Of a stretch of 64,000 bases of DNA, positions 34,899 to 43,094 are shown piece after piece. The notes beneath the pieces are model-generated. The model made no database searches. It was not told the origin of the DNA and saw nothing but the letters and a program-made list of their open reading frames with translations. The number at the start of each line of letters is the position of its first letter. Position 1 is the first letter of the stretch. The position numbers were made by a program, and so were the translations under genes. This DNA is from Arenibacterium halophilum (GTDB lineage Bacteria > Pseudomonadota > Alphaproteobacteria > Rhodobacterales > Rhodobacteraceae), in assembly GCF_005938225.1 (NCBI RefSeq), contig NZ_VCPC01000002.1, positions 124,001 to 188,000 of the forward strand, written 5' to 3'.

Positions 34899-36068
34899 CT
34901 AGCCCAGCGGCAGGCGTTGGCGCACCAGCGTGGTCCAGTAGGAACAGCCCCAGGCGATCACGTCGTCGTTGAAATCGTACTTGGGGTGGTGCAGCCCGGC
35001 CGAGGGGCCGTTGCCCACGTTGATCATCGCGCCCGGCACCTCGTTCAGCATGAACGAGAAATCCTCGCCCCCCAGCACCGGCGGCATGTCGAGCGAGACG
35101 TTCTCGACGCCCGCCACCTCTTGCGCGGCCTGCGCGGCCAGCTGGGTTTCGTGGTCGTGGTTCACCGTCACCGGGTACATGCGGATATAGTCGAGCGTTG
35201 CCGTCGCGCCAAAACCGGCGGCGATATTGGGCACGATGGCAGCCAACTGGGCCTCGATATGGCTGCGCACCTCTTCACGCAGGGTGCGCACGGTGCCGGT
35301 GATGTCCAGCGTCTGGGGGATCACGTTGAAGGCGTTGCCCGCGTGGATCGTGCACAGTGACACCACCGCGTTGTCCATCGGATCGACGGTGCGGGCGGTG
35401 ATCGTCTGCACCGCGTTGATGATGGCGGCGGCAATCGGGAAGGTGTCGATGGTTTCATCGGGGCGCGCGGCATGGCCGCCCCGGCCTTCGATGTGGATGC
35501 GCACCTCGTCCACCGAGCCCATGATCGGCCCGGGCGCGATGGTGAACTGCCCGACCGGCAGGTTGGGGCGGTTGTGCATCCCGTAGACCTCGTCGCAGGG
35601 CCAGCGGGTGAACAGCCCGTCGTCGATCATCGCCTTGGCCCCGGCGCCGCCTTCCTCGGCGGGCTGGAAGATCACGATCACCCGGCCATCGAACGCGCGG
35701 CTTTCGACAAGGTGGCGCGCGGCGCCCAGCAGCATGGTGGTGTGCCCGTCATGGCCACAGGCGTGCATCTTGCCATCCACGGCCGAGGCCCAGGGCTTGC
35801 CGGTTTCCTCGTGGATCGGCAGCGCATCCATGTCGGCGCGCAGCCCGATGGTGCGCCCCGAGGTGTTGCTTTGCCCGTGGATCACGCCCACCACGCCGGT
35901 GCGCCCGATGCCTTCGATCACTTCATCCACGCCCGCGGCGCGCAGCGCCTCGGCCACCGTGGCGGCGGTGCGGGTCACATCGTACAGCAGTTCCGGGTTC
36001 TGGTGCAGGTCGCGGCGAAACGCCGTCAGCTGCTCGACTTCCTTGGCGACCCAGTTTTCAACGGCCAT
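34899..36068 (-). CDS. M20 amidohydrolase (hippurate hydrolase/N-acyl-amino-acid hydrolase type)
   Basis: A 389-residue M20D-type peptidase/amidohydrolase. Di-metal site residues are in MHACGHDGHTTMLLGAARHL and IFQPAEEGGAGAKAMIDDG. YGMHNRPNLPVGQF, GRGGHAARPDETID in the dimer domain and PPVLGGEDFSF with the last ligand also fit. It removes an N-acyl or N-carbamoyl group from an amino acid. It is the last gene of the eight-gene operon, 3 bases after the thiazoline-hydrolase-like gene. In the known L-2-aminothiazoline-carboxylate route the second enzyme is an N-carbamoyl-cysteine amidohydrolase, so this gene fits that step by context. Confidence 0.9.
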   Translation of the reverse strand: MAVENWVAKEVEQLTAFRRDLHQNPELLYDVTRTAATVAEALRAAGVDEVIEGIGRTGVVGVIHGQSNTSGRTIGLRADMDALPIHEETGKPWASAVDGKMHACGHDGHTTMLLGAARHLVESRAFDGRVIVIFQPAEEGGAGAKAMIDDGLFTRWPCDEVYGMHNRPNLPVGQFTIAPGPIMGSVDEVRIHIEGRGGHAARPDETIDTFPIAAAIINAVQTITARTVDPMDNAVVSLCTIHAGNAFNVIPQTLDITGTVRTLREEVRSHIEAQLAAIVPNIAAGFGATATLDYIRMYPVTVNHDHETQLAAQAAQEVAGVENVSLDMPPVLGGEDFSFMLNEVPGAMINVGNGPSAGLHHPKYDFNDDVIAWGCSYWTTLVRQRLPLG

Positions 36069-36071
36069 GGC

Positions 36072-36578
36072 TTACGCGTCCTTCTTCATGCGGTAGCGGA
36101 AATCGCAGTGGCTCGCGCCCTTCATGATGGTCTGGGTGCGGGTCAGTTCGATATCGGGGTTGTAGCCGATACAGAAATCGCCGTCGCGGTTGCACGACAG
36201 CAGGTGCCCGATGTCGCCCAGCCCCATTTCCTTGTACATCTCGGAGTAGCGGCAGCGCACCACGTTGAAATCCATCTTGTCCTCGGTCGCCTCGACCATC
36301 TCGATGCGCAGCGCGTCCTCGCGGGTCCAGTTCGGCTGGATCGCGGCGAAATCGGTCAGGTCGGGGGCGTGGTCCAGCATCGCGGCCAGCTGCTTGCCCT
36401 GTTCAATGGCCGAGCGCGAACAGGTTTCGCCGATCACGGCTTCGCCTTCCTCGCGGCTGGTGCGTTCGGTGATCACGTCCAGCACATGCTTCAGGATCAT
36501 CGCCTCGATCTTGCGGCGCAGCAGGATCGGGATGTCGTTGATGTCCATCCCTTCGGGAATGTCTGGCTTGGCGCTCAT
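36072..36578 (-). CDS. L-2-amino-thiazoline-4-carboxylic acid hydrolase-family protein
   Basis: A 168-residue protein matching the small ATC-hydrolase family. It has an alpha-helical N-terminus (ILLRRKIEAMILKHVLDVITERTSREEGEAVI), NVVRCRYSEMYKEMGLGDIGHLLSCNRDGDFCIGYNPDIELTRTQTIMKGASHCDFRYR, with conserved Cys and the terminal C-D-F-R-Y/F block. Family members open the 2-aminothiazoline ring to N-carbamoyl-cysteine. Others are uncharacterised, so the exact substrate is open. It lies between an M20 amidohydrolase and a FAD amine oxidase in one transcript with a peptide-type ABC importer. Confidence 0.85.
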   Translation of the reverse strand: MSAKPDIPEGMDINDIPILLRRKIEAMILKHVLDVITERTSREEGEAVIGETCSRSAIEQGKQLAAMLDHAPDLTDFAAIQPNWTREDALRIEMVEATEDKMDFNVVRCRYSEMYKEMGLGDIGHLLSCNRDGDFCIGYNPDIELTRTQTIMKGASHCDFRYRMKKDA

Positions 36579-36590
36579 TGGGTCATGTCC

Positions 36591-37892
36591 TCACAGTTTC
36601 GGTTCAACCTGGTCCTTGCGTTTCAGCCAGGCCAGATAGGTCGGGGCGACGCGGCGCACGATCCCGTGCAGCGGGAAAGGCGTCGGTTCGGTGATCGGCA
36701 GGGCCAGCTCGTCTTCGGGGCGGCCCATGGCGGCGCGGGCCAGCTCGCGCCCCAGCGCGGTGCCAAGCGCGACGCCGCGCCCGTTGCAGCCGATCCAGGC
36801 ATAGCCATCGGGGCCCAGCCGGTGGACGCGCGGGAACCGATCCCAGTTCATGCCGATATAGCCCGACCAGACATGCGTCATCTCGGGCGTGCCAAGGGCC
36901 GGAAACGCCTCGGCCAAGCTGGCGGCGGCCTTGCGGCGCACGCGATTGGCAATGTCGTGGCTGCCCATCACCGCGCCGCCGGTGATCAGCCGGTTGCGCG
37001 CGTCATAGCGGAAGAACCGCAGATCGCCGCGCGTGTCCGATACCGCCTGACGGCCCGGCAGAATGGTCTGGCGCAGGTTGTCGCCCAGCGGTTCCGTCGA
37101 CATCTGCCAGCTGAGCACCGGCACGACCGAGCGCGCGATGCGCGGGGCGAGCGATGGCACCAGTTCGCCGGTATAGGCGTTGGTGGCCAGGATCAGCGCG
37201 CGCGCCTTTACGGTGCCGGTCGCCGTGCGGATCACCCATTGCGCGCCCTCGCGGTCGAAGCTGGTAACCGGGGATTGTTCGAATATCGTCGCGCCCAGCC
37301 CCTCGGCCGCCGCAGCCATGCCGCGCGCCAGCGCCAGCGGGTTGATGTGCCCGCCGGTGGGGTTGTACATGCCACCGTACCAGAAATCGCTGCCCAGAAT
37401 CTCGCGCGTCTCGGCGGCCGATTTCAGCTCGGCGGGAAAGCCCGCGCGCTGCCATGCCTCGACCCGTTTCTGCGACAGCTTCACGCGGCCCGGGCTGTGG
37501 GCGGGCTGGAACCACCCGGCCTGCTCGGCCTCGGCGGGCATGTCGAATTCGCGCACCAGATCGAACAGGATGCTGGCGGAATTGCCGATCAACTGGACCA
37601 TGCGTTCGCCCGCCGCGCCATAGCGCGACACCCATGCCGCAGGTTCGGCAGAGGTCAGGATCGGGATCACCTGGCCGTTGTTGCGCCCCGAGGCGCCCCA
37701 GCCCACGGCCTTGCCTTCCAGAACGGTGACCGATCGGCCATCGCGCGCGGCCTCGATCGCGGCCGAGAGCCCGGTGAACCCGCCACCGATGATCGCAACG
37801 TCGGTGTCATGCGCGCCATTCAGCGCGGTGGCGGGCACGCGCTCGGGCGCGGTCGCGGCCCAGAGCGAGGGTGGGAATTCCACGCCGCTCAT
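36591..37892 (-). CDS. FAD-dependent amine/amino-acid oxidoreductase (DAO family)
   Basis: A 433-residue DAO-fold enzyme. The FAD loop is VAIIGGGFTGLSAAIEAARDG, followed by LEGKAVGWGASGRNNGQVIP, ALILATNAYTGELVPSL, DLRFFRYDARNRLITGG and WIGCNGRGVALGTALGRELA. The layout resembles gamma-glutamylputrescine oxidase (PuuB) and related amine oxidases. It would deaminate an amine or N-substituted amino acid. Start ATG overlaps the preceding PLP-enzyme stop by 4 bases. Confidence 0.9.
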   Translation of the reverse strand: MSGVEFPPSLWAATAPERVPATALNGAHDTDVAIIGGGFTGLSAAIEAARDGRSVTVLEGKAVGWGASGRNNGQVIPILTSAEPAAWVSRYGAAGERMVQLIGNSASILFDLVREFDMPAEAEQAGWFQPAHSPGRVKLSQKRVEAWQRAGFPAELKSAAETREILGSDFWYGGMYNPTGGHINPLALARGMAAAAEGLGATIFEQSPVTSFDREGAQWVIRTATGTVKARALILATNAYTGELVPSLAPRIARSVVPVLSWQMSTEPLGDNLRQTILPGRQAVSDTRGDLRFFRYDARNRLITGGAVMGSHDIANRVRRKAAASLAEAFPALGTPEMTHVWSGYIGMNWDRFPRVHRLGPDGYAWIGCNGRGVALGTALGRELARAAMGRPEDELALPITEPTPFPLHGIVRRVAPTYLAWLKRKDQVEPKL

Positions 37893-39514
37893 GGCCGGGC
37901 GCCTTCGCCACAGCCCAGCTCGTGTGGGAGCCAGAACCAGCGCAGCGCCTCTTCATCGGCCAGCAGGGCAGGCGGAGTGTCGGTGACAGGCGGCGCCGCC
38001 TGCGCGGCCAGCGCGCGGGCCTCGGCCATGCAGGTGTCGAAATCGGGCGCGGTTGCCGTGGCATCGCCATAACCGTTCCAGAGATCCGACAGGCTGTCGG
38101 GCGGCGTATCGGCCACCGGGCGCTGGGCGCGCCAGACACCGTTGCACACGTCCAGCCGGTAGTGCGGCAGCATGTCCAGCCCGTGTTCGGCGACGAATCC
38201 GATGGCGGCGGCGATGCGATCCACGTCGGACTCGGAGAAGAACCAGTTCACGCCCAGCCGCGCCCAGCCGGGGCGGAAGGCGGAATGGCCAAGGCTGACG
38301 GCTTGTTCGTGCCGCTCGGTCGTCGCGGGGTCAATGTGCAGCAATTCGTGGCCGTAAGGACCGGCGCAGGAACAGCCGCCACGCGCCTGGATGCCGAACA
38401 GGTCGTTCAGCAGGGCAACGACGTAATTGTGGTGCAGCAGCTTGCCCTGAACGCGGATGTTGAAGGAAAAGATGCCAATGCGCGGTGCGTCCTCGGGGCC
38501 CAGCAGCTCGACCCCCGGGATGGCGCGCAGGGCGGCGTTCATCCGCTCGGTCATCGACATCTCGCGCCGCTCGACCTCGGCCTCGTCCATGTCGCGTTTG
38601 AGTTGCAGCACCATGCCTGCGCGGATGTTTTCCACGATGGACGGCGTGCCCGCTTCCTCGCGGCGTTCCGGGTCGGTGACATAGTTGTGCCCCGCCGCGG
38701 TGACATAGGACACGGTGCCGCCGCCGGTGACGGTGGGGCGGTCGGTTGCCAGCAGGCGGCGGTCGGCGATCAGGATGCCCGAGGCACCGGGGCCGCCCGG
38801 GTATTTGTGCGGCGACAGGAAGGCCGCGTCGATCCGGTCGCCCGCGCCGGGGGCGGTTTCGCCCAGCCGCACGGGCAGGTAGGGCGCGGCAGCGGCAAAA
38901 TCGGCCACACACCACGCGCCATTGGCGTGCAGCAGTTTCGCGATGGCGCGCAGATCGGTGCGCACGCCGGTGACGTTCGAGGCGGCGGAAAACGCGCCCA
39001 CTTTCAGCGGTGCATCGGCATGGGCCGCCAAGGCATCGCGCAGCGCGTCAAGGCAGATGGTGCCGCGGTCATTCAGCGGCACCCGCACCACCTGCGCTCC
39101 GCTTTCGCGCCACGGCAAATCGTTCGAGTGATGTTCATAGGGCCCGACAAAGATCACCGCGTCCGGCCCAAGCCCCAGCAGCGCCAGCGCGCGGGTCAGC
39201 TTGTCGGCAGCGCCGGTGGCGCCCGACCCGGTAAAGATCACCGCGTGGCCGTCATCGGCATCCACCGCGCGGCGCACCGACGCCCGCGCCAACTCGCGCA
39301 GCTGGGTGGACCGGCGCCCGGTGAACGAGGTTTCGGTGTGGGTGTTGCCGTAGAAGGGCAGCACATGGGTGCGGATCGCATCCTCGATAAATGCCAAGGA
39401 CCGCCCCGAGGCGACGTAATCGGCATAAAGCAGCGCGCGCGGGCCGAAGGGGCCGGGGATCGTCGTGCCTTCGCCGATGATCTGGCTGCGGATGGTATCG
39501 AATTGAACGGTCAT
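37889..39514 (-). CDS. Class V aminotransferase/cysteine desulfurase-like PLP enzyme
   Basis: A 541-residue type I-fold PLP enzyme, longer than the roughly 400 residues of SufS/IscS. It has FTGSGATGAADKL, ADFAAAAP, and the PLP lysine in FLSPHKYPGGPGASG. A cysteine loop, GIQARGGCSCAGPYG, lies where desulfurases carry the sulfur-accepting Cys. A C-terminal extension of about 130 residues ends DEEALRWFWLPHELG. It may release sulfur or cleave a C-S or C-N bond of the imported compound. Nine bases separate it from the ABC ATPase gene. Confidence 0.87.
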   Translation of the reverse strand: MTVQFDTIRSQIIGEGTTIPGPFGPRALLYADYVASGRSLAFIEDAIRTHVLPFYGNTHTETSFTGRRSTQLRELARASVRRAVDADDGHAVIFTGSGATGAADKLTRALALLGLGPDAVIFVGPYEHHSNDLPWRESGAQVVRVPLNDRGTICLDALRDALAAHADAPLKVGAFSAASNVTGVRTDLRAIAKLLHANGAWCVADFAAAAPYLPVRLGETAPGAGDRIDAAFLSPHKYPGGPGASGILIADRRLLATDRPTVTGGGTVSYVTAAGHNYVTDPERREEAGTPSIVENIRAGMVLQLKRDMDEAEVERREMSMTERMNAALRAIPGVELLGPEDAPRIGIFSFNIRVQGKLLHHNYVVALLNDLFGIQARGGCSCAGPYGHELLHIDPATTERHEQAVSLGHSAFRPGWARLGVNWFFSESDVDRIAAAIGFVAEHGLDMLPHYRLDVCNGVWRAQRPVADTPPDSLSDLWNGYGDATATAPDFDTCMAEARALAAQAAPPVTDTPPALLADEEALRWFWLPHELGCGEGARP

Positions 39515-39523
39515 GCGGGTCTC

Positions 39524-41179
39524 TCAGGCGGCATCGGTGTTTCGAACCGGGGGCGTCCAGTCGCGGCCCGGAATCGATGACATAAGGGTTTGGGTGTAGG
39601 GGTGTTGCGGATTGGTAAAGACCTCGGCGGCGGTGCCGCTTTCGACGATCTCGCCCTTTTGCATCACGATCACACTGTCGCACAGCTGGGCGGCAACGCG
39701 CAGGTCGTGGGTGACGAACAGCAGCGACAGGTTCATGCGGTCGCGCAGATCGGCCAGCAGCTTCAGAACCTGCGCCTGCACGCTGACATCCAGCGCCGAA
39801 ACGGGTTCATCGGCCACGATGACCTTGGGCTCCAGCGCGAGCGCGCGGGCAATGCCGATCCGCTGACGCTGGCCGCCGGAAAATTCATGCGGAAAGCGGT
39901 TGGCGGCAGCGGGGGACAGTTCAACCAGCTCCAGCAGTTCGCGCGCATTCTCGCGGGCCTCTGCCGGGTTCGCGCCATGCACGATGGGCCCTTGCGCGAT
40001 CAGATCGACCACCCGCTTGCGCGGGTTGAGCGAGGCCATCGGATCCTGAAACACCATCTGGATATTCTTGCGCATCGCGCGCATCTGCGCAGGCGTGCAG
40101 GCCAGAAGATCGGCGCCGTCCAGTTCCACGGCGCCGGAATCCGCTTCCAGCAGCCGGGTCACCAGCCGCGACACGGTTGTCTTGCCGGACCCGGATTCGC
40201 CCACAACGCCAAGGGTTTCGCCCCGGCGCAGCGCAAAGCTCAGATCCTTCACCGCCGTCACCGCCTTGCGTTTGCCAGTCAAAAGGCCACCGCGCGCGGC
40301 AAAGGTTTTCTTCAGCCCGGTGCCTTTCAGCACCACGGGGCTGTCACTCAGCGGCTTCGGCGCGGGCGGGGCCAGATCGGGGACCGAGGCAATCAGCGCC
40401 TGCGTATAGGGGTGGCGCGGGTCGTTCAGCACCTGCGCGGCGGGGCCCTGTTCGACCACCTCTCCGTGGCGCAGCACCACGACGTGATCGGCGATTTCCG
40501 CCACCACGCCAAAGTCGTGGGTGATGAACAGGATGCCGGCGCCGTCTTCGCGCTGCAACTCGCGGATCAGTTTCAGGATCTGCAACTGCGTGGTCACGTC
40601 CAGCGCGGTTGTGGGTTCATCCGCGATCATCAGGCGCGGCGACAGGGCCAGCGCCATGGCGATCATCACGCGCTGGCGCTGTCCGCCGGAAATTTGGTGC
40701 GGATAGGCGTTATAGGCCGACTCGGGGTCGGGAATCTGTACCCGCGCCAGCATGTCGAGCGCGTGTTTGCGGCGCTCGGCCCGTTTCGCGGGCATGTGCA
40801 GCTTCAGCACCTCGTCGATCTGCCAGCCCACGGTTTTCTGCGGATTCAACGCCGTCATCGGTTCCTGGAAGATCATCGAGATACGGTTGCCGCGAATGCC
40901 GCGCATCTCGGCCTCGGACTTGGCCAGCAGGTCGTCGCCTTCGAAATGAATCGAGCCGTCCGCCACATACACATGCGGTTCGGGCAACAGGCGCATCACC
41001 GCCCCCGCCGACAGCGATTTGCCCGAGCCGGATTCGCCCACCATGCAGACGATTTCGCCGGGGTTGACCCGCAGGCTCAGCCCGTCGAGCGCGAAGGGCC
41101 GGTCGGATCCTTCGGGCAGGGCGATCTTCAGGTCACGGATCTCAAGTATAGGGGCCGTATCTTGGCGGTCTTGGCTCAT
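39524..41179 (-). CDS. dppD: Fused double ATP-binding subunit of peptide-type ABC importer (DppD-DppF)
   Basis: A 551-residue protein with two nucleotide-binding domains in tandem: about 10-270 and 285-545. Each has Walker [17 protein letters not shown], signature [16 protein letters not shown] and Walker B (LMIADEP, VIVADEP). Each ends with an oligopeptide-transporter C-terminal motif ([30 protein letters not shown]). One chain thus supplies both ATPases of the peptide/nickel family importer. ATG 41179 overlaps the dppC stop by 4 bases; the longer open frame upstream is in dppC. Confidence 0.94.
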   Translation of the reverse strand: MSQDRQDTAPILEIRDLKIALPEGSDRPFALDGLSLRVNPGEIVCMVGESGSGKSLSAGAVMRLLPEPHVYVADGSIHFEGDDLLAKSEAEMRGIRGNRISMIFQEPMTALNPQKTVGWQIDEVLKLHMPAKRAERRKHALDMLARVQIPDPESAYNAYPHQISGGQRQRVMIAMALALSPRLMIADEPTTALDVTTQLQILKLIRELQREDGAGILFITHDFGVVAEIADHVVVLRHGEVVEQGPAAQVLNDPRHPYTQALIASVPDLAPPAPKPLSDSPVVLKGTGLKKTFAARGGLLTGKRKAVTAVKDLSFALRRGETLGVVGESGSGKTTVSRLVTRLLEADSGAVELDGADLLACTPAQMRAMRKNIQMVFQDPMASLNPRKRVVDLIAQGPIVHGANPAEARENARELLELVELSPAAANRFPHEFSGGQRQRIGIARALALEPKVIVADEPVSALDVSVQAQVLKLLADLRDRMNLSLLFVTHDLRVAAQLCDSVIVMQKGEIVESGTAAEVFTNPQHPYTQTLMSSIPGRDWTPPVRNTDAA

Positions 41180-42054
41180 TGCTTCTGCCTTGGGTTCAGC
41201 GCGTCGTTCAGCCCTTCGCCCAGCAGCGAAAAGGACAGCACGGTCAGGACGATGGCGATGCCGGGGATCGCGGCGCAATACCACGCGGTACGCAGCACGG
41301 CGCGGCCTTGGCCGATCATGTTGCCCCAGCTGGCATAGTTCGGATCGCCGAGGCCAAGGAAGGCCAGCGCGCTTTCCAACAGGATCGACAGCGCCATGAT
41401 GACCGAGGCATAGACGATAATCGGCGGCAGCGCGTTGGGCAGGATCTCGCGGAAGATCAGCGAGGTGTTCGACACGCCAAGATTCCGCGCCGCATCGACG
41501 AATTCGCGGTTCCTTAGCGACATGAACTCGGCCCGGACCATGCGCGCCGGGGCGGTCCAGCTGACGATGCCGATGGCCAGCGTGATCCATTCGATTTTCG
41601 ACCCGAGGATCGCGACAAGCGTCAGCAGCAGCACGAAGTTCGGGATGGTCTGGAACGCCTCGGTGATGCGCATTAGCACGTCATCGACCCAGCCGCCGAA
41701 ATACCCGGCCAGCGCGCCGATCACCACGCCGATGGCAATGGCGACCAGCGTCGCAACCACGCCCACCAGCAGCGAAATCCGCGCGCCATAGAACAGCCCC
41801 GACAGGATGTCGCGGCCCAGCTGGTCGGTGCCCAGAGGCGTCGCCATGTCGACAAAGGGCGCGGTTAGCGGGGCTCCGGCGCGGCGCAGCGGATCGCCCG
41901 GATCGACCAGACCGGCGGTCAGCGCCATCAGGACAACCACGGCAAACAGGACCAGCCCCAGCAGCGCGGCGCGGTTGCGGCGATAGCGGTTCCAGAACAC
42001 CACGGCGCGAGAGGGTTCGGCGGGGCGCAGGCGGGTATCGTCGATGATGCTCAT
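41176..42054 (-). CDS. dppC: ABC transporter permease (DppC family)
   Basis: A 292-residue permease. It has an N-terminal TM (RRNRAALLGLVLFAVVVLMALTAGLVDP), GTDQLGRDILSGLFYGARISLLVGV and the inner-membrane signature ILPNALPPIIVYASVIMALSILLESALAFLGLG that couples to the ATPases. ATG 42054 matches the family N-terminus and overlaps dppB by 4 bases; 26 further codons upstream are open but lie within dppB. Confidence 0.93.
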   Translation of the reverse strand: MSIIDDTRLRPAEPSRAVVFWNRYRRNRAALLGLVLFAVVVLMALTAGLVDPGDPLRRAGAPLTAPFVDMATPLGTDQLGRDILSGLFYGARISLLVGVVATLVAIAIGVVIGALAGYFGGWVDDVLMRITEAFQTIPNFVLLLTLVAILGSKIEWITLAIGIVSWTAPARMVRAEFMSLRNREFVDAARNLGVSNTSLIFREILPNALPPIIVYASVIMALSILLESALAFLGLGDPNYASWGNMIGQGRAVLRTAWYCAAIPGIAIVLTVLSFSLLGEGLNDALNPRQKQ

Positions 42055-43040
42055 GACAGTTCGATCCGGCTGTCGAGACGTGCGTAAAGCAGGTCGGTCA
42101 GGAAGTTCACGACAACCACGATGATCGAGCACAGGAAGATAATGCCCATCAGCGTGTTCATGTCGCGCTGGATGACGGATTGATAGGCCAGCTGGCCCAG
42201 GCCCGGCAGGGTAAAGATGGTTTCCACCACCACGGAACCCCCCAGCACGGTGGAAAACTGTAGCCCGAACAGGGTCACCACCGGCAGCAGCGCGTTGCGC
42301 ATGATGTGGTGAAACATCAGCCGGGTTTCGCCCGCGCCCTTGGCCCGCGCGGTGCGCACGAAATCAAGGTCGGCCACCTGCAGCACTGATGACCGCATCA
42401 GCCGCAGGTAGAACGACAGGTAGATCAGCGACAGCGCCGCCGTTGGCATGATCAGGTGCAGCGCCACGTCCCAGACGTGATCCCAGCCGGTGTAAAACCC
42501 CGCGATGGTCTTGATCCCGCCCACCGGAAGCCAGCCGAGTTTCACCGAGAACAGCAGCATCATCATCAGCGACAGGAAGAAGCTGGGCGTGGCATAGAAC
42601 ACCAGCCCCAGCGTCGAAATCACGTTGTCGGTCAGCGAATAGGCGCGCCGCGCGGCAATCGCCCCCAGCGCCACGCCCACGGTAAAGGCGATCGACAGCG
42701 AGGTCGCCATCAGCAGCAGCGTGGTGCCCAGACGGTCCATCAGCACGGTCGCCACGGGCTGTTCATAGACGAAGGACCAACCGAAATCGAAGGTGGCCAG
42801 TTTCGACATATACCGCCACAGCTGGACCCACACCGGCTGATCCAGACCGTATTCGATGCGCAGCCGCTCGATGAACTGCGCATCCGCGCCGCCCATGTCG
42901 CCCACCAGCGCGTCAACGGTATCACCGGGCGCCAGTTTCAGCAGAAGGAAGGTGCCCACCATGATCAGCACGATCACGGGCACCGCCTGCACAAGGCGGC
43001 GCAGGGCGTATGTCAGCAATGGGGGGATGGGCAGGGACAT
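42051..43040 (-). CDS. dppB: ABC transporter permease (DppB family)
   Basis: A 329-residue permease. It begins YALRRLVQAVPVIVLIMVGTFLLLKLAPGDTVDAL, the DppB/OppB N-terminal helix. The large periplasmic loop follows, then ILYARTARAKG-like FVRTARAKGAGETRLMFHHIMRNALLPVVTLFGLQFSTVLGGSVVVETIFTLPGLG with the EAA coupling loop. It forms the channel with DppC. A hairpin precedes it after the binding-protein gene. Confidence 0.93.
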   Translation of the reverse strand: MSLPIPPLLTYALRRLVQAVPVIVLIMVGTFLLLKLAPGDTVDALVGDMGGADAQFIERLRIEYGLDQPVWVQLWRYMSKLATFDFGWSFVYEQPVATVLMDRLGTTLLLMATSLSIAFTVGVALGAIAARRAYSLTDNVISTLGLVFYATPSFFLSLMMMLLFSVKLGWLPVGGIKTIAGFYTGWDHVWDVALHLIMPTAALSLIYLSFYLRLMRSSVLQVADLDFVRTARAKGAGETRLMFHHIMRNALLPVVTLFGLQFSTVLGGSVVVETIFTLPGLGQLAYQSVIQRDMNTLMGIIFLCSIIVVVVNFLTDLLYARLDSRIELS

Positions 43041-43060
43041 CTTTTAACCTTGATGGTGCA

Positions 43061-43083
43061 GGTGGGCCCGCACGGGGCCCACC
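43061..43083 (-). promoter_or_regulatory. Intercistronic hairpin between dppA and dppB
   Basis: A perfect 9-bp stem (43061-43069 with 43075-43083) and 5-base loop, 11 bases after the dppA stop, with no T-tract on the minus strand right after the stem. Same arrangement as after the other binding-protein genes. Confidence 0.55.
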
Positions 43084-43094
43084 CAACTGTGGTG

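Noticed and set aside
39524-41590. A 688-residue ATPase with an N-terminal extension
   Set aside because: The extra residues are an out-of-frame copy of dppC; ATG 41179 gives the normal DppD start and an ATGA overlap.
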